Assembly (NCBI GenBank): GCA_014377625.1
Contig: JACMPG010000073.1
Coordinates: 1-34,062, forward strand
Reading direction: 5' to 3'
Length of the DNA: 34,062 bases
Source of the DNA: Spirosoma sp.
GTDB lineage: Bacteria > Bacteroidota > Bacteroidia > Cytophagales > Spirosomataceae
Shown here: one piece after another, positions 9,064 to 17,059 of the stretch
Layout of the letters: the number at the start of each line of letters is the position of its first letter
How positions within the stretch are numbered: the first letter of the stretch is position 1
The notes under the pieces: model-generated
Told to the model about the DNA's origin: nothing
The model's database searches: none
What the model saw: the letters and a program-made list of their open reading frames with translations, nothing else
Program-made: the position numbers and the translations under genes

Positions 9064-9633
9064 ATTCAAAAACTGAATTATTTCCGGTGCAGTCAGTATG
9101 TGGTCTATCTGAACGTTTTGTATAGCCTGTTGGGGCATGTAAGCCACCTGGGCGGTGTCGGGGTGCTGTACAATGGTGGTGCCTCCCGCCTGACTAATGG
9201 CCTGTAGTCCGGCGGTACCGTCGGCGTTGGCACCGGAAAGCAGGATGCCTGTCACGCCTGAACCATAGACATCGGCAACAGACTCGAAGGTTACGTCGAT
9301 AGATGGGCGACTGTAATGCACTTTTCCGGAGTAGTCGAGAGTGAACGTACCGTCTTTTTCCAGCAACAAATGATAATCGGCGGGGGCCAGGTAGATAGTT
9401 CCGGCGGTTAGTACGTCTTTGTCCTCTACTTCCTGTACCGGTACGTGGGTACGGACGGCCAGCAAATTGGCCAACGCCGAGTCTGAGGTGTTTTTTCGGT
9501 GAATTACCACGACCATAGCGAAGGTCAGTGGGTTGGGCAGAGCGGGCAGGAGCTGTAGCAGCACATCAATGCTGCCCGTAGAGCCACCAATGACCACTAC
9601 CGTTTTGGGGTTCAGTCCGCTATTTTCCGCCAT
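9037..9633 (-). CDS. cheB: CheB-type protein-glutamate methylesterase, no receiver domain
   Basis: VIGGSTGSIDVLLQLLPALP, VVVIHR and LLSGANADGTAGLQAI motifs. Catalytic Ser/His/Asp are present. Confidence 0.9.
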   Translation of the reverse strand: MAENSGLNPKTVVVIGGSTGSIDVLLQLLPALPNPLTFAMVVVIHRKNTSDSALANLLAVRTHVPVQEVEDKDVLTAGTIYLAPADYHLLLEKDGTFTLDYSGKVHYSRPSIDVTFESVADVYGSGVTGILLSGANADGTAGLQAISQAGGTTIVQHPDTAQVAYMPQQAIQNVQIDHILTAPEIIQFLNSSPDVLIR

Positions 9634-10424
9634 ATCTTCTCGCTGTCTATTTGTCGGTACCGGCCCTGCATGGGCGAAAACCGGATTGTTTCTTTCGTTC
9701 CCAACACGAGGTAGCCAAGTGGTCCCAGACTATTGTCGAAGAGTATCAGCACACGCTCCTGCAACGGCTTATCAAAATAGATCATTACGTTACGACACAT
9801 AATCAGGTCAAACTCGTTGAATGACCCATCAGAAACTAAGTTGTGGGTCGAGAAAACCATGCGTGAGGCCAGGCTGGCGTCAAACTTCACGTAGCCGTAC
9901 TGCGCCGTATAATACTCCGAAAAATCCTGTGTACCGCCCGACAGCCGGTAGTTTTCAGAATTCTGCTTCATAGGCGCCAGTGGAAAAATACCAGCTCGGG
10001 CGGTTTCCAGCACACCGGGGCTTAGATCGGTAGCATATAGCAGCGACTTGTGCAGCAACCCCATTTCGCGCAGCATAATAGCCATTGAAAACACTTCTTC
10101 GCCGGTAGAGCAACCCGCGTGCCAGATTCGGATAAACGGTTTGGCAGTTAGTGTAGGTAGAATAGTGGTGCGCAGGGTCTGATAAAAGGCCGGGTCGCGG
10201 AACATTTCGGTTACGTTCACGGTCAGCTCTTCCACAAACCGCTTTATGTAGTCAGGTTGGGACAGCAGCCGGTAACGCAGTTCGGCAAAACTCGGAAACT
10301 TGTCGATGGTCAGGAGTCGGTTTACGCGCCGTTTCAGGGACGCCCGGCTGTAGTTCATGAAGTCGTACCCATACCGATCCAGCACATCGTTCAGCAGCAG
10401 TTCAAGTTCGTCGTCACGTATCAT
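9612..10424 (-). CDS. cheR: CheR-type protein-glutamate O-methyltransferase
   Basis: CheR_N helices, SAM motif IRIWHAGCSTGEEVFSMAI, and FDLIMCRNVMIYFDKPLQERVL. Confidence 0.93.
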   Translation of the reverse strand: MIRDDELELLLNDVLDRYGYDFMNYSRASLKRRVNRLLTIDKFPSFAELRYRLLSQPDYIKRFVEELTVNVTEMFRDPAFYQTLRTTILPTLTAKPFIRIWHAGCSTGEEVFSMAIMLREMGLLHKSLLYATDLSPGVLETARAGIFPLAPMKQNSENYRLSGGTQDFSEYYTAQYGYVKFDASLASRMVFSTHNLVSDGSFNEFDLIMCRNVMIYFDKPLQERVLILFDNSLGPLGYLVLGTKETIRFSPMQGRYRQIDSEKIWRKIAD

Positions 10425-10774
10425 AATAACCCTAACAACTTGTCTACATCAACCGGTTTGGCAACGTATTCAGAAGCGCCCGCCTGTAAACAGCGTTCCC
10501 GGTCGCCGGGCATAGCCTGGGCCGTAATAGCAATAATGGTGGCATCACAGTAGCGGTCAATGTTGCGGATGCGGGGAATGGCGTCGTAACCGTCCAGATC
10601 GGGCATCATCATATCGATCAGAATAGCGTCGAATACCTCGTTGGTTCGCAGAAGATCAAGAGCTTCGGTAGCACTCTGGCAGGAGTGGCACGTAAAACCG
10701 CTGGCACGGAGTACTGCCGTGAGGGCGAAAATATTCCGGGCGTCATCGTCAATGATGAGGAGTTTCCTGTTCAT
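10421..10774 (-). CDS. Single-domain response regulator (REC)
   Basis: KLLIIDDDARN...AILIDMMMPDLDGYDAI...IIAITAQAMPGDRERCLQAGASEYVAKPVDVDKLL. ATGA overlap with the cheR start. Confidence 0.92.
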   Translation of the reverse strand: MNRKLLIIDDDARNIFALTAVLRASGFTCHSCQSATEALDLLRTNEVFDAILIDMMMPDLDGYDAIPRIRNIDRYCDATIIAITAQAMPGDRERCLQAGASEYVAKPVDVDKLLGLL

Positions 10775-10782
10775 GGTTTTTC

Positions 10783-13700
10783 TTAACCCCGGTCATACAG
10801 CCACACCCGCAGGAGCGAGATAAGCTGGTCCACGTCAACAGGTTTGGTGATGTAGTCGGAGGCTCCGGCCTGAATGCATTTGTCACGGTCGCCGGTCATG
10901 GCTTTGGCCGTTACCGCAATCACGGGCAGGTTCTTCCACTGGTAATGTTCACGAATGGCGTGGGCCGTTTCGTAGCCATCCATCTGCGGCATCATCATGT
11001 CGAGCAGTACAAGATCAATGGCCGGATTGTCGCGCAGTTTTTGCAGCGCTTCTTTACCGTCCAGAGTCGGAATAACGGTCATGTTGTACTGCTCCAGCGC
11101 TTTTGAAAGGGCAAAGATGTTCCGAACGTCGTCGTCGGCCACCAGTACGGTTTTCCCTGCCAGCACCTGGTTGAGGGCGCCCAGTTTGCGGGCGGGACCG
11201 TGGCCCGTGTTCTGCCGGTTCTCGTCCACGATGTGCAGAAACAACGATACCTCGTCGAGCATGCGCTGGTACGAATGAGCCGTTTTAACGATTATTGAAT
11301 CGGCGTATTTCTTGATCTTCAGTTCTTCGTGCATGGACAGGCTTTTGCCGGTGAAGACAATGATGGGCAGGTCTTCGAGACCGGGGCTTTTCTTGACCGC
11401 TTCGAGCGTAGCGTAGGCTTTCTCGTCGGGAACGCCCATGTCTAAGATCACGCAATCGACTTCGTTTTCTTTCAGTCCGTCAACACCTTCGAAAATATCG
11501 CTTTTAAGTTCAGAGTGGATGTTGAACGACTCCAGAAAATACGCCAGAGCGCGGGCATGTTTGGGGTTATCTTCAATGATGAGAACTTTTTTAGTATCCT
11601 GCGCCAGTACGTGTTCAATCTTTTTGAAAACCTCCTGCATCTGCTCAAAGGCCATCGGCTTGTCCACAAAGGCAATGGCACCCTTCATGCGGCTCTCGGT
11701 TTTCATTCGGTGCGAAGACATCATATGCACCGGAATGGGCCGCGTGAGGGGGTTGGCTTTCAGGGCATCCATAACCTGCCAGCCGCTCATAACGGGCAGT
11801 TGAATGTCGAGCAAGATACCCAGTGGCCGGTACTGAACCGCCAGTTTTGGGCCATCGTCGCCCCGCACCGCCACAATGCCTTTGTAGCCTTTGTTACGGG
11901 CATAATCGAGCAGTGATTTGGCAAAGTTCGTATCATCTTCCACGATCAGAATGACTTTATCGACAGCGGCAATAGTATGACGGTCGTCAGAAACAGGTTC
12001 GGGTATGGTTGCACTGATGTATTTACCGGCTTCATTAGCAGGCACCAGTGCAGCGGGCGGTACGGCAGGTGGCAGCAGCAGACCGGCGGCTGGCGTCTCG
12101 GCGGGAGAGCCGACCTGACTACCTGACGGTGGCAGCAACAGGGTAAAGGTACTCCCCTCTCCTTCTTCGCTTTGCACGGTAATTTCGCCACCGAGCAGTT
12201 TGGCCAGCTCACGGCTGATAGACAGCCCCAGCCCGGTGCCGCCGTACTTACGCTTGGTAGAGCCATCGGCCTGCTGAAAAGCCTCGAATACCCGCGGCTG
12301 TTTGTCCGGCGCAATGCCAATGCCCGTATCCCTGACCGCAAAACAAAGCAGGGATGAGCCAGAGTACCCCGTATCATCGTGGTCGATGGTGAGCGATACC
12401 GAACCGGATGCTGTGAATTTGAGCGCGTTGGACAGCAGATTTTTCAGAATCTGGCCCAGACGCATGGCGTCGGTCTCCAGCGTTTGCGGTACGTTGGTAG
12501 CCACCCGAATGGAGAAATCCAGCCCTTTCTCCTGCGCCAGTAGGCCAAACAACCCCTGCAACTCACTGGCCAGGTCAGCCACCGGCACCGGCTTTACATC
12601 CAGCGTCATCTGCCCGGCTTCAATCTGAGAAAGATCCAGAATCTCATCGATCAGGCCCAGCAGCCCATTGCCCGATGAGCGAATTACGGTAGCGTATTCG
12701 ACCTGATCGTCGGTGAGGTTTTGCTCGTTGTTTTCGGCCAGTAACCGGCTCAGCAGCAGAATGGAATTGAGCGGGGTACGCAGTTCGTGGCTCATATTGG
12801 CCAGAAACTCCGACTTGTAGCGGGTGGCCAGTTCCAGTTCGTCGGCCTTACGCTGAATGTCGGTGTTGCGTTCTTCCAGTAGCAGCCCGCGTTCTTCTAG
12901 TTGGGCGTTAGTTTGCTGAAGTTCTTCCTGCTGTACCCGCAGTTCCTCATCCGACGCCTGGAGTTTCTGGGTTTGCATTTCCAGTTCGGCGTTCAGGTTT
13001 TCGAGTTCTTCGTGCTGCACCTGTAACTCCTCCGACTGCGCCTGCGTCTCTTCGAGGAAGTTTTGCAACCGCCCATAATTCAGGGCCGCGTTGATACTAA
13101 TGGCCATCGGTTCGCGATTGTCTTCGATGAACTGCTGCGCCAGCGCGTTGGGTTCGGCCAGAAAGCCCATTTCGATAGCACCAATGCAGATGCTGTCATA
13201 CACGAGCGGGGTCAGCAGCAATGTAGTAGGCAGCGCATCGCCCAATGACGAACTGACCCGGGTGTAGCCGGCAGGCAGGTCGCGAATGAGGATTGTCCTT
13301 TTCTGCTCAATGGCTTTTCCCAGCAGTCCGCTGTTTACATCAATTACAGCAGGCGCGCGCTGGGCGGCATAGCTTCCAGTGAGTTTAAACGTACCGTCAG
13401 CATCGAGTATATAGAGCGTACCCAGCGAGGCCTCCAGATACGTAGCCAGAGTATTGGTCAGCCGGGTGGCCAGTTGGTGTATATTTTTTTCGCCCCGGAT
13501 CGCATTGCTGATCTGTGCAGCCCCGGTTTGCAGCCAGTTTCGGCTATCCAGATCAGCAAAGGTTCCGTCGAGCGACACGGCCATTTTATTCAGCGCGGTT
13601 GAGATGCGACCCAGCTCGTCGTCCTGATCGTCGGGGCTGCGCACGGCGTAGTTACCACCGGCAATCTGTCGCGTTACAGTTTCCATCGAGTTGATACGGA

Positions 13701-14400
13701 TAGCGGTTTCGCGGTAAAGCTGATCGTCGTGAAGCTGCTGCTCCCGGCGTTCGTCCAGATCGCGCTTGATCCGAACGTAGGTAAAGCCCGTAATGAGCAT
13801 TGAGATCAGGGCCGATATAACCAGTAGTAAGGGCGTGTAAATAATATAGAACTGCTGCTGCCGGAGCCGGGACTCCAACAGGCCACTCTCCTGAAGTTTA
13901 ATGCGGTCTACGGTCTCACGCAGATCAATCATAATCTGCTTACCCTGCACCATCTCTGCCCCTAACCTATTGGTATCCAGCCTAAGTATCCGATTTTTCT
14001 CCAGCTGATCCAGAACCGCCTGCATCCGGACAAAGCGATTCTCGAACAACGTCTTGACCTGATTCAGGCTGGCCTGCTGATTAGGGTTATCGGCAGTAAG
14101 TTTACGGAGCCGCCCGTAGCTGGCGTTCACCCGTTCGTAGCTGCCGATATAGGGTTGCAGAAAACGCGTATCGAGCGTCAGGATATAGCCCCGCTGCCCG
14201 GTTTCAGCATCTTTCATCAAAGACATAACCGTCTCAGCTTCAATCAGCACTTGGTTAGTATGATTTACCAGTTCTGAGTTACGGATCAACTGCTGAATGC
14301 TGTAAAACGATGCCCCGAGACTAACGAGCAACAGCAGTGTCGAGAGCGTAAAAACAGCCTGTAATTGCCGGATAACGGAGTTAGTAGTAGTGGTTGGCAT
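10783..14400 (-). CDS. Hybrid sensor histidine kinase: CHASE3-HAMP-GAF-coiled coil-HisKA-HATPase-REC-REC-REC
   Basis: CHASE3-like AETVMSLMKDAETGQRGYILTLD, HisKA FLANMSHELRTPLNSILLLSRLL, HATPase KRKYGGTGLGLSISRELAKLLGG, and three REC domains (LLDIQLPVMSGW, VILDMGVPDEKAY, LVLLDMMMPQMDGYE). Confidence 0.93.
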   Translation of the reverse strand: MPTTTTNSVIRQLQAVFTLSTLLLLVSLGASFYSIQQLIRNSELVNHTNQVLIEAETVMSLMKDAETGQRGYILTLDTRFLQPYIGSYERVNASYGRLRKLTADNPNQQASLNQVKTLFENRFVRMQAVLDQLEKNRILRLDTNRLGAEMVQGKQIMIDLRETVDRIKLQESGLLESRLRQQQFYIIYTPLLLVISALISMLITGFTYVRIKRDLDERREQQLHDDQLYRETAIRINSMETVTRQIAGGNYAVRSPDDQDDELGRISTALNKMAVSLDGTFADLDSRNWLQTGAAQISNAIRGEKNIHQLATRLTNTLATYLEASLGTLYILDADGTFKLTGSYAAQRAPAVIDVNSGLLGKAIEQKRTILIRDLPAGYTRVSSSLGDALPTTLLLTPLVYDSICIGAIEMGFLAEPNALAQQFIEDNREPMAISINAALNYGRLQNFLEETQAQSEELQVQHEELENLNAELEMQTQKLQASDEELRVQQEELQQTNAQLEERGLLLEERNTDIQRKADELELATRYKSEFLANMSHELRTPLNSILLLSRLLAENNEQNLTDDQVEYATVIRSSGNGLLGLIDEILDLSQIEAGQMTLDVKPVPVADLASELQGLFGLLAQEKGLDFSIRVATNVPQTLETDAMRLGQILKNLLSNALKFTASGSVSLTIDHDDTGYSGSSLLCFAVRDTGIGIAPDKQPRVFEAFQQADGSTKRKYGGTGLGLSISRELAKLLGGEITVQSEEGEGSTFTLLLPPSGSQVGSPAETPAAGLLLPPAVPPAALVPANEAGKYISATIPEPVSDDRHTIAAVDKVILIVEDDTNFAKSLLDYARNKGYKGIVAVRGDDGPKLAVQYRPLGILLDIQLPVMSGWQVMDALKANPLTRPIPVHMMSSHRMKTESRMKGAIAFVDKPMAFEQMQEVFKKIEHVLAQDTKKVLIIEDNPKHARALAYFLESFNIHSELKSDIFEGVDGLKENEVDCVILDMGVPDEKAYATLEAVKKSPGLEDLPIIVFTGKSLSMHEELKIKKYADSIIVKTAHSYQRMLDEVSLFLHIVDENRQNTGHGPARKLGALNQVLAGKTVLVADDDVRNIFALSKALEQYNMTVIPTLDGKEALQKLRDNPAIDLVLLDMMMPQMDGYETAHAIREHYQWKNLPVIAVTAKAMTGDRDKCIQAGASDYITKPVDVDQLISLLRVWLYDRG

Positions 14401-14403
14401 ACA

Positions 14404-15972
14404 TTATATACTTTGCTTAACGGGTAGCACTATAATGAATGAGGCACCGTCGCCGGGGTGGCTGCGGGCGGTGATCAGACCATGGTGCTTGTCGATATTT
14501 TTTTTGGCGATGGCCAGACCAATACCCGTGCCTTCATAGCTTGACTGGCTGTGCAGTCGCTGAAAAATAACGAAGATGCGACTCAGGAATTTCTCATCGA
14601 AGCCGATCCCGTTGTCTTCCACCACAAAGCGGTAGAACTGCCCGTCGGGGTCAGGTCCGGCATCAATCTCTTTTGTGGCAATGCGTTCGGCCTGAATCGT
14701 GATAACGGGTGGTACGGTTAATTTGGCAAACTTCAGCGCGTTCCCAATCAGGTTCTGAAACACCTGACGCAACCGGGTCGGAATGGCATCAATCGTGGGC
14801 AGGTCGCCAACGGTAACAATGGCTTTGGCGCGGGCAATACTTTCATCATAATCCAGCAGCAGTTCGGTCAGCAGGGCGTTCAGGTCGGTTGGTTCGAACG
14901 GTTCGGGGGCCGATAGCTGCGCGAAAGAAAGCAGGTCTTTGATCAGTTCCGACATCCGCGCCGACGCCCGGATGGAGCGTTCGAGGTAAGACACCGCGTC
15001 AGGATTTTCGTGCAGAAACCGCTCTTTAATCGTGTCATTGAGCAGTTGAATTTTACGCAGGGGTTCTTTCAAATCGTGCGACACCACCCAGGTAAACTGT
15101 TGCAGCTCCGTGTTGGTCCGTTCCAGTTCGGCGTTTTTGAGCATCAACTCGGCGGTACGTTCGGCCACCTGTTCTTCCAGCACCTCGTTGGCTTCTTTCT
15201 GCGCGTGAATATCAGTAAAGGTACCAATCCAGCGGATCAGTACTTCGTGCTGATAGACCGGCACAATCCGGGCCAGATGATGGCACCAGCTGCCGGTGGC
15301 CAGCTCGTGCAATCGTACTTCGCAGGTAAACTTTTTACCAACCTCAAAAGCACTATCCAGACAGCTCCAAAAATCGTCGTCGGGGTGAATTTCGGGCATG
15401 GTGTGGGCATCGGGGGCGTAGTTGAACCAGTGTTCGTTCACATACTCGATCTGCCCGGTGGGCGTGAGCATAAACGCCATCTGCGGCAACGATGCCAGTA
15501 CAGCCTGCAAACCCTGCACCCGTTCGGCCAGGGCGGCTTCGACCCGTTTCCTGACCTCAATTTCCTGTTGCAGCGAGGCTTGTACCGCCCGGAGTTCCTG
15601 CTGTTGCTCGTAGAGTTTCTGGAACGTCCGGACCTTCATCGCCAGAATATCGGGATCAACGGGTTTGACCAGATAATCAGCTGCTCCTGCCGTATAGCCT
15701 TTGGTAATAAACTGCTTATCCGTATTAACCGCCGACAGAAAAATAATAGACGTATCGCGCGAGCGCCCAAACCCGGCCAGTGTACTGGCCACTTCAAAGC
15801 CATCCATACCGGGCATTTGTACATCAAGAACAATGACAGAGTAGTCATTCTTGAGTATTTTTTTAAGTGCTTCTTCTCCTGACTCCGCCGTATCGACGTC
15901 GAAGCGGTGCAGTTCCAGAATTTTTTTCAGCGGAAGAATATTCTCCGGTCTATCGTCAACGATGAGTATCAT
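14404..15972 (-). CDS. REC-PAS-histidine kinase
   Basis: REC (ILIVDDRPENILPLKKIL...VIVLDVQMPGMDGFEVAS), PAS, HisKA (FTWVVSHDLKEPLRKIQLLNDTI), HATPase (VVEDNGIGFDEKF...YEGTGIGLAIAKKNI). ATG at 15972 preferred over TTG at 15990. Confidence 0.9.
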   Translation of the reverse strand: MILIVDDRPENILPLKKILELHRFDVDTAESGEEALKKILKNDYSVIVLDVQMPGMDGFEVASTLAGFGRSRDTSIIFLSAVNTDKQFITKGYTAGAADYLVKPVDPDILAMKVRTFQKLYEQQQELRAVQASLQQEIEVRKRVEAALAERVQGLQAVLASLPQMAFMLTPTGQIEYVNEHWFNYAPDAHTMPEIHPDDDFWSCLDSAFEVGKKFTCEVRLHELATGSWCHHLARIVPVYQHEVLIRWIGTFTDIHAQKEANEVLEEQVAERTAELMLKNAELERTNTELQQFTWVVSHDLKEPLRKIQLLNDTIKERFLHENPDAVSYLERSIRASARMSELIKDLLSFAQLSAPEPFEPTDLNALLTELLLDYDESIARAKAIVTVGDLPTIDAIPTRLRQVFQNLIGNALKFAKLTVPPVITIQAERIATKEIDAGPDPDGQFYRFVVEDNGIGFDEKFLSRIFVIFQRLHSQSSYEGTGIGLAIAKKNIDKHHGLITARSHPGDGASFIIVLPVKQSI

Positions 15973-15987
15973 AAAGTGTAGGTTTGG

Positions 15988-15995
15988 CAAAGTTA
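15988..15995 (-). promoter_or_regulatory. Putative -7 element TAACTTTG for the che/kinase operon
   Basis: TAnnTTTG consensus on the minus strand, 15 nt upstream of the ATG at 15972. No clear TTTG -33 element was found. Confidence 0.35.
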
Positions 15996-16003
15996 CATAC
16001 GAC

Positions 16004-16888
16004 TTAGCCTTCGTAAAACTTTACGTTCCGCTCACGCAGAAACGCTTTAATTATATCGACGTGTACACACTGACCAACATTCAGAAATGGGTAGTTGGAT
16101 ACTTTAGTCCGGCGGTTGTTCACCATTACGTCGCGGTTCTCAATGTCGAAACCGAGGTGCAGGTGCCGCGTGGCCGACTGCATCCCGTAAATCAGTCCAT
16201 TGGTATCAAACACTGGCCCGCCACTCTGCCCCCGCAAACCGGGCGTACTCATCTCAATGCCCATGATGCCACTGCTATCGTTCAACAGCCGCGTGATAAT
16301 ACCGTCGATGGGGAAGCGGGGCGTCGTGATGCGGCCTTCGGTAGTCCATTCGATATCGTCGGTATTGTTGTTGTAGCGATAGTTGGTAAACTCCGGAAAA
16401 GGGTAGCCGAGCCGGCAAAGGCTCCGGCCCGGCTTTACGCGGCTGGTATCGCGCAGGAACGTAGCGCAGCCATGATACAGCGGGCGGTTGTAGCCTTTGA
16501 AGCGCAAAATGGCCAGGTCCTGTGTGGGATGCATGTCGATAGTCACTTCACGAAACGAATCAACGCAGCTTACAAAACTGTTACGCACCCGAATGAGCGT
16601 ATCGACCCGGAGTTTGAAACGTTCTTCGAGTTTATTGATTCGGTGGGCCGCGTCTTTTTCACGCAGAACCGCCCGGCGTTCACCCTGAAAATTCAGGAAA
16701 TTCTGGTAGATACCGTCGGCCTGGGTCACAAGTTCGGCTACGTGTTTGCAGGTAATGGCACACCCGTCTTCATTCACAAAAAAAAGCGTGGCACTGCCTG
16801 GTACTATCTCGTCGTGACCATACAGTCGAACAATGGAATGCAGCGGGCGGGTAAACGGATCAACGCGATCAATGGCGTCAACGAACAT
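16004..16888 (-). CDS. Trypsin-like (S1/HtrA-type) serine peptidase without evident signal peptide
   Basis: His (ITCKHVAELV), Asp (DLAILRFKGYN) and Ser (GLRGQSGGPVFDTNGLIYGMQS) motifs. ATG at 16888 (MFVDAIDRV) is preferred over the ORF-track start, which overlaps the divergent ABC gene. Confidence 0.78.
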   Translation of the reverse strand: MFVDAIDRVDPFTRPLHSIVRLYGHDEIVPGSATLFFVNEDGCAITCKHVAELVTQADGIYQNFLNFQGERRAVLREKDAAHRINKLEERFKLRVDTLIRVRNSFVSCVDSFREVTIDMHPTQDLAILRFKGYNRPLYHGCATFLRDTSRVKPGRSLCRLGYPFPEFTNYRYNNNTDDIEWTTEGRITTPRFPIDGIITRLLNDSSGIMGIEMSTPGLRGQSGGPVFDTNGLIYGMQSATRHLHLGFDIENRDVMVNNRRTKVSNYPFLNVGQCVHVDIIKAFLRERNVKFYEG

Positions 16889-17059
16889 AATTTCAATCTG
16901 GAGGAATAGTGTCGTACAAACGCAACCCTTTGCGTCTCGGTATGCGTCAGCAACAACTGGCTTCGGCAAATCAGCCCGCAAGTTAACGAATCGGCGGGGG
17001 CGGACGTTACGCAGAAATAGACCGGCAACAACCGGCCCCTCTGTACCTTTGCCATTCGT

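Noticed and set aside
15010-15882. 290-aa plus-strand ORF inside the REC-PAS kinase gene
   Set aside because: Lies wholly antisense to a well-supported kinase; low-complexity composition and no domain signature.
15851-16909. 352-aa plus-strand ORF opposite the trypsin-like protease
   Set aside because: The antisense frame has no recognisable domain, while the minus frame has the full His/Asp/Ser protease motifs. Long antisense ORFs are expected in this GC-rich coding DNA.
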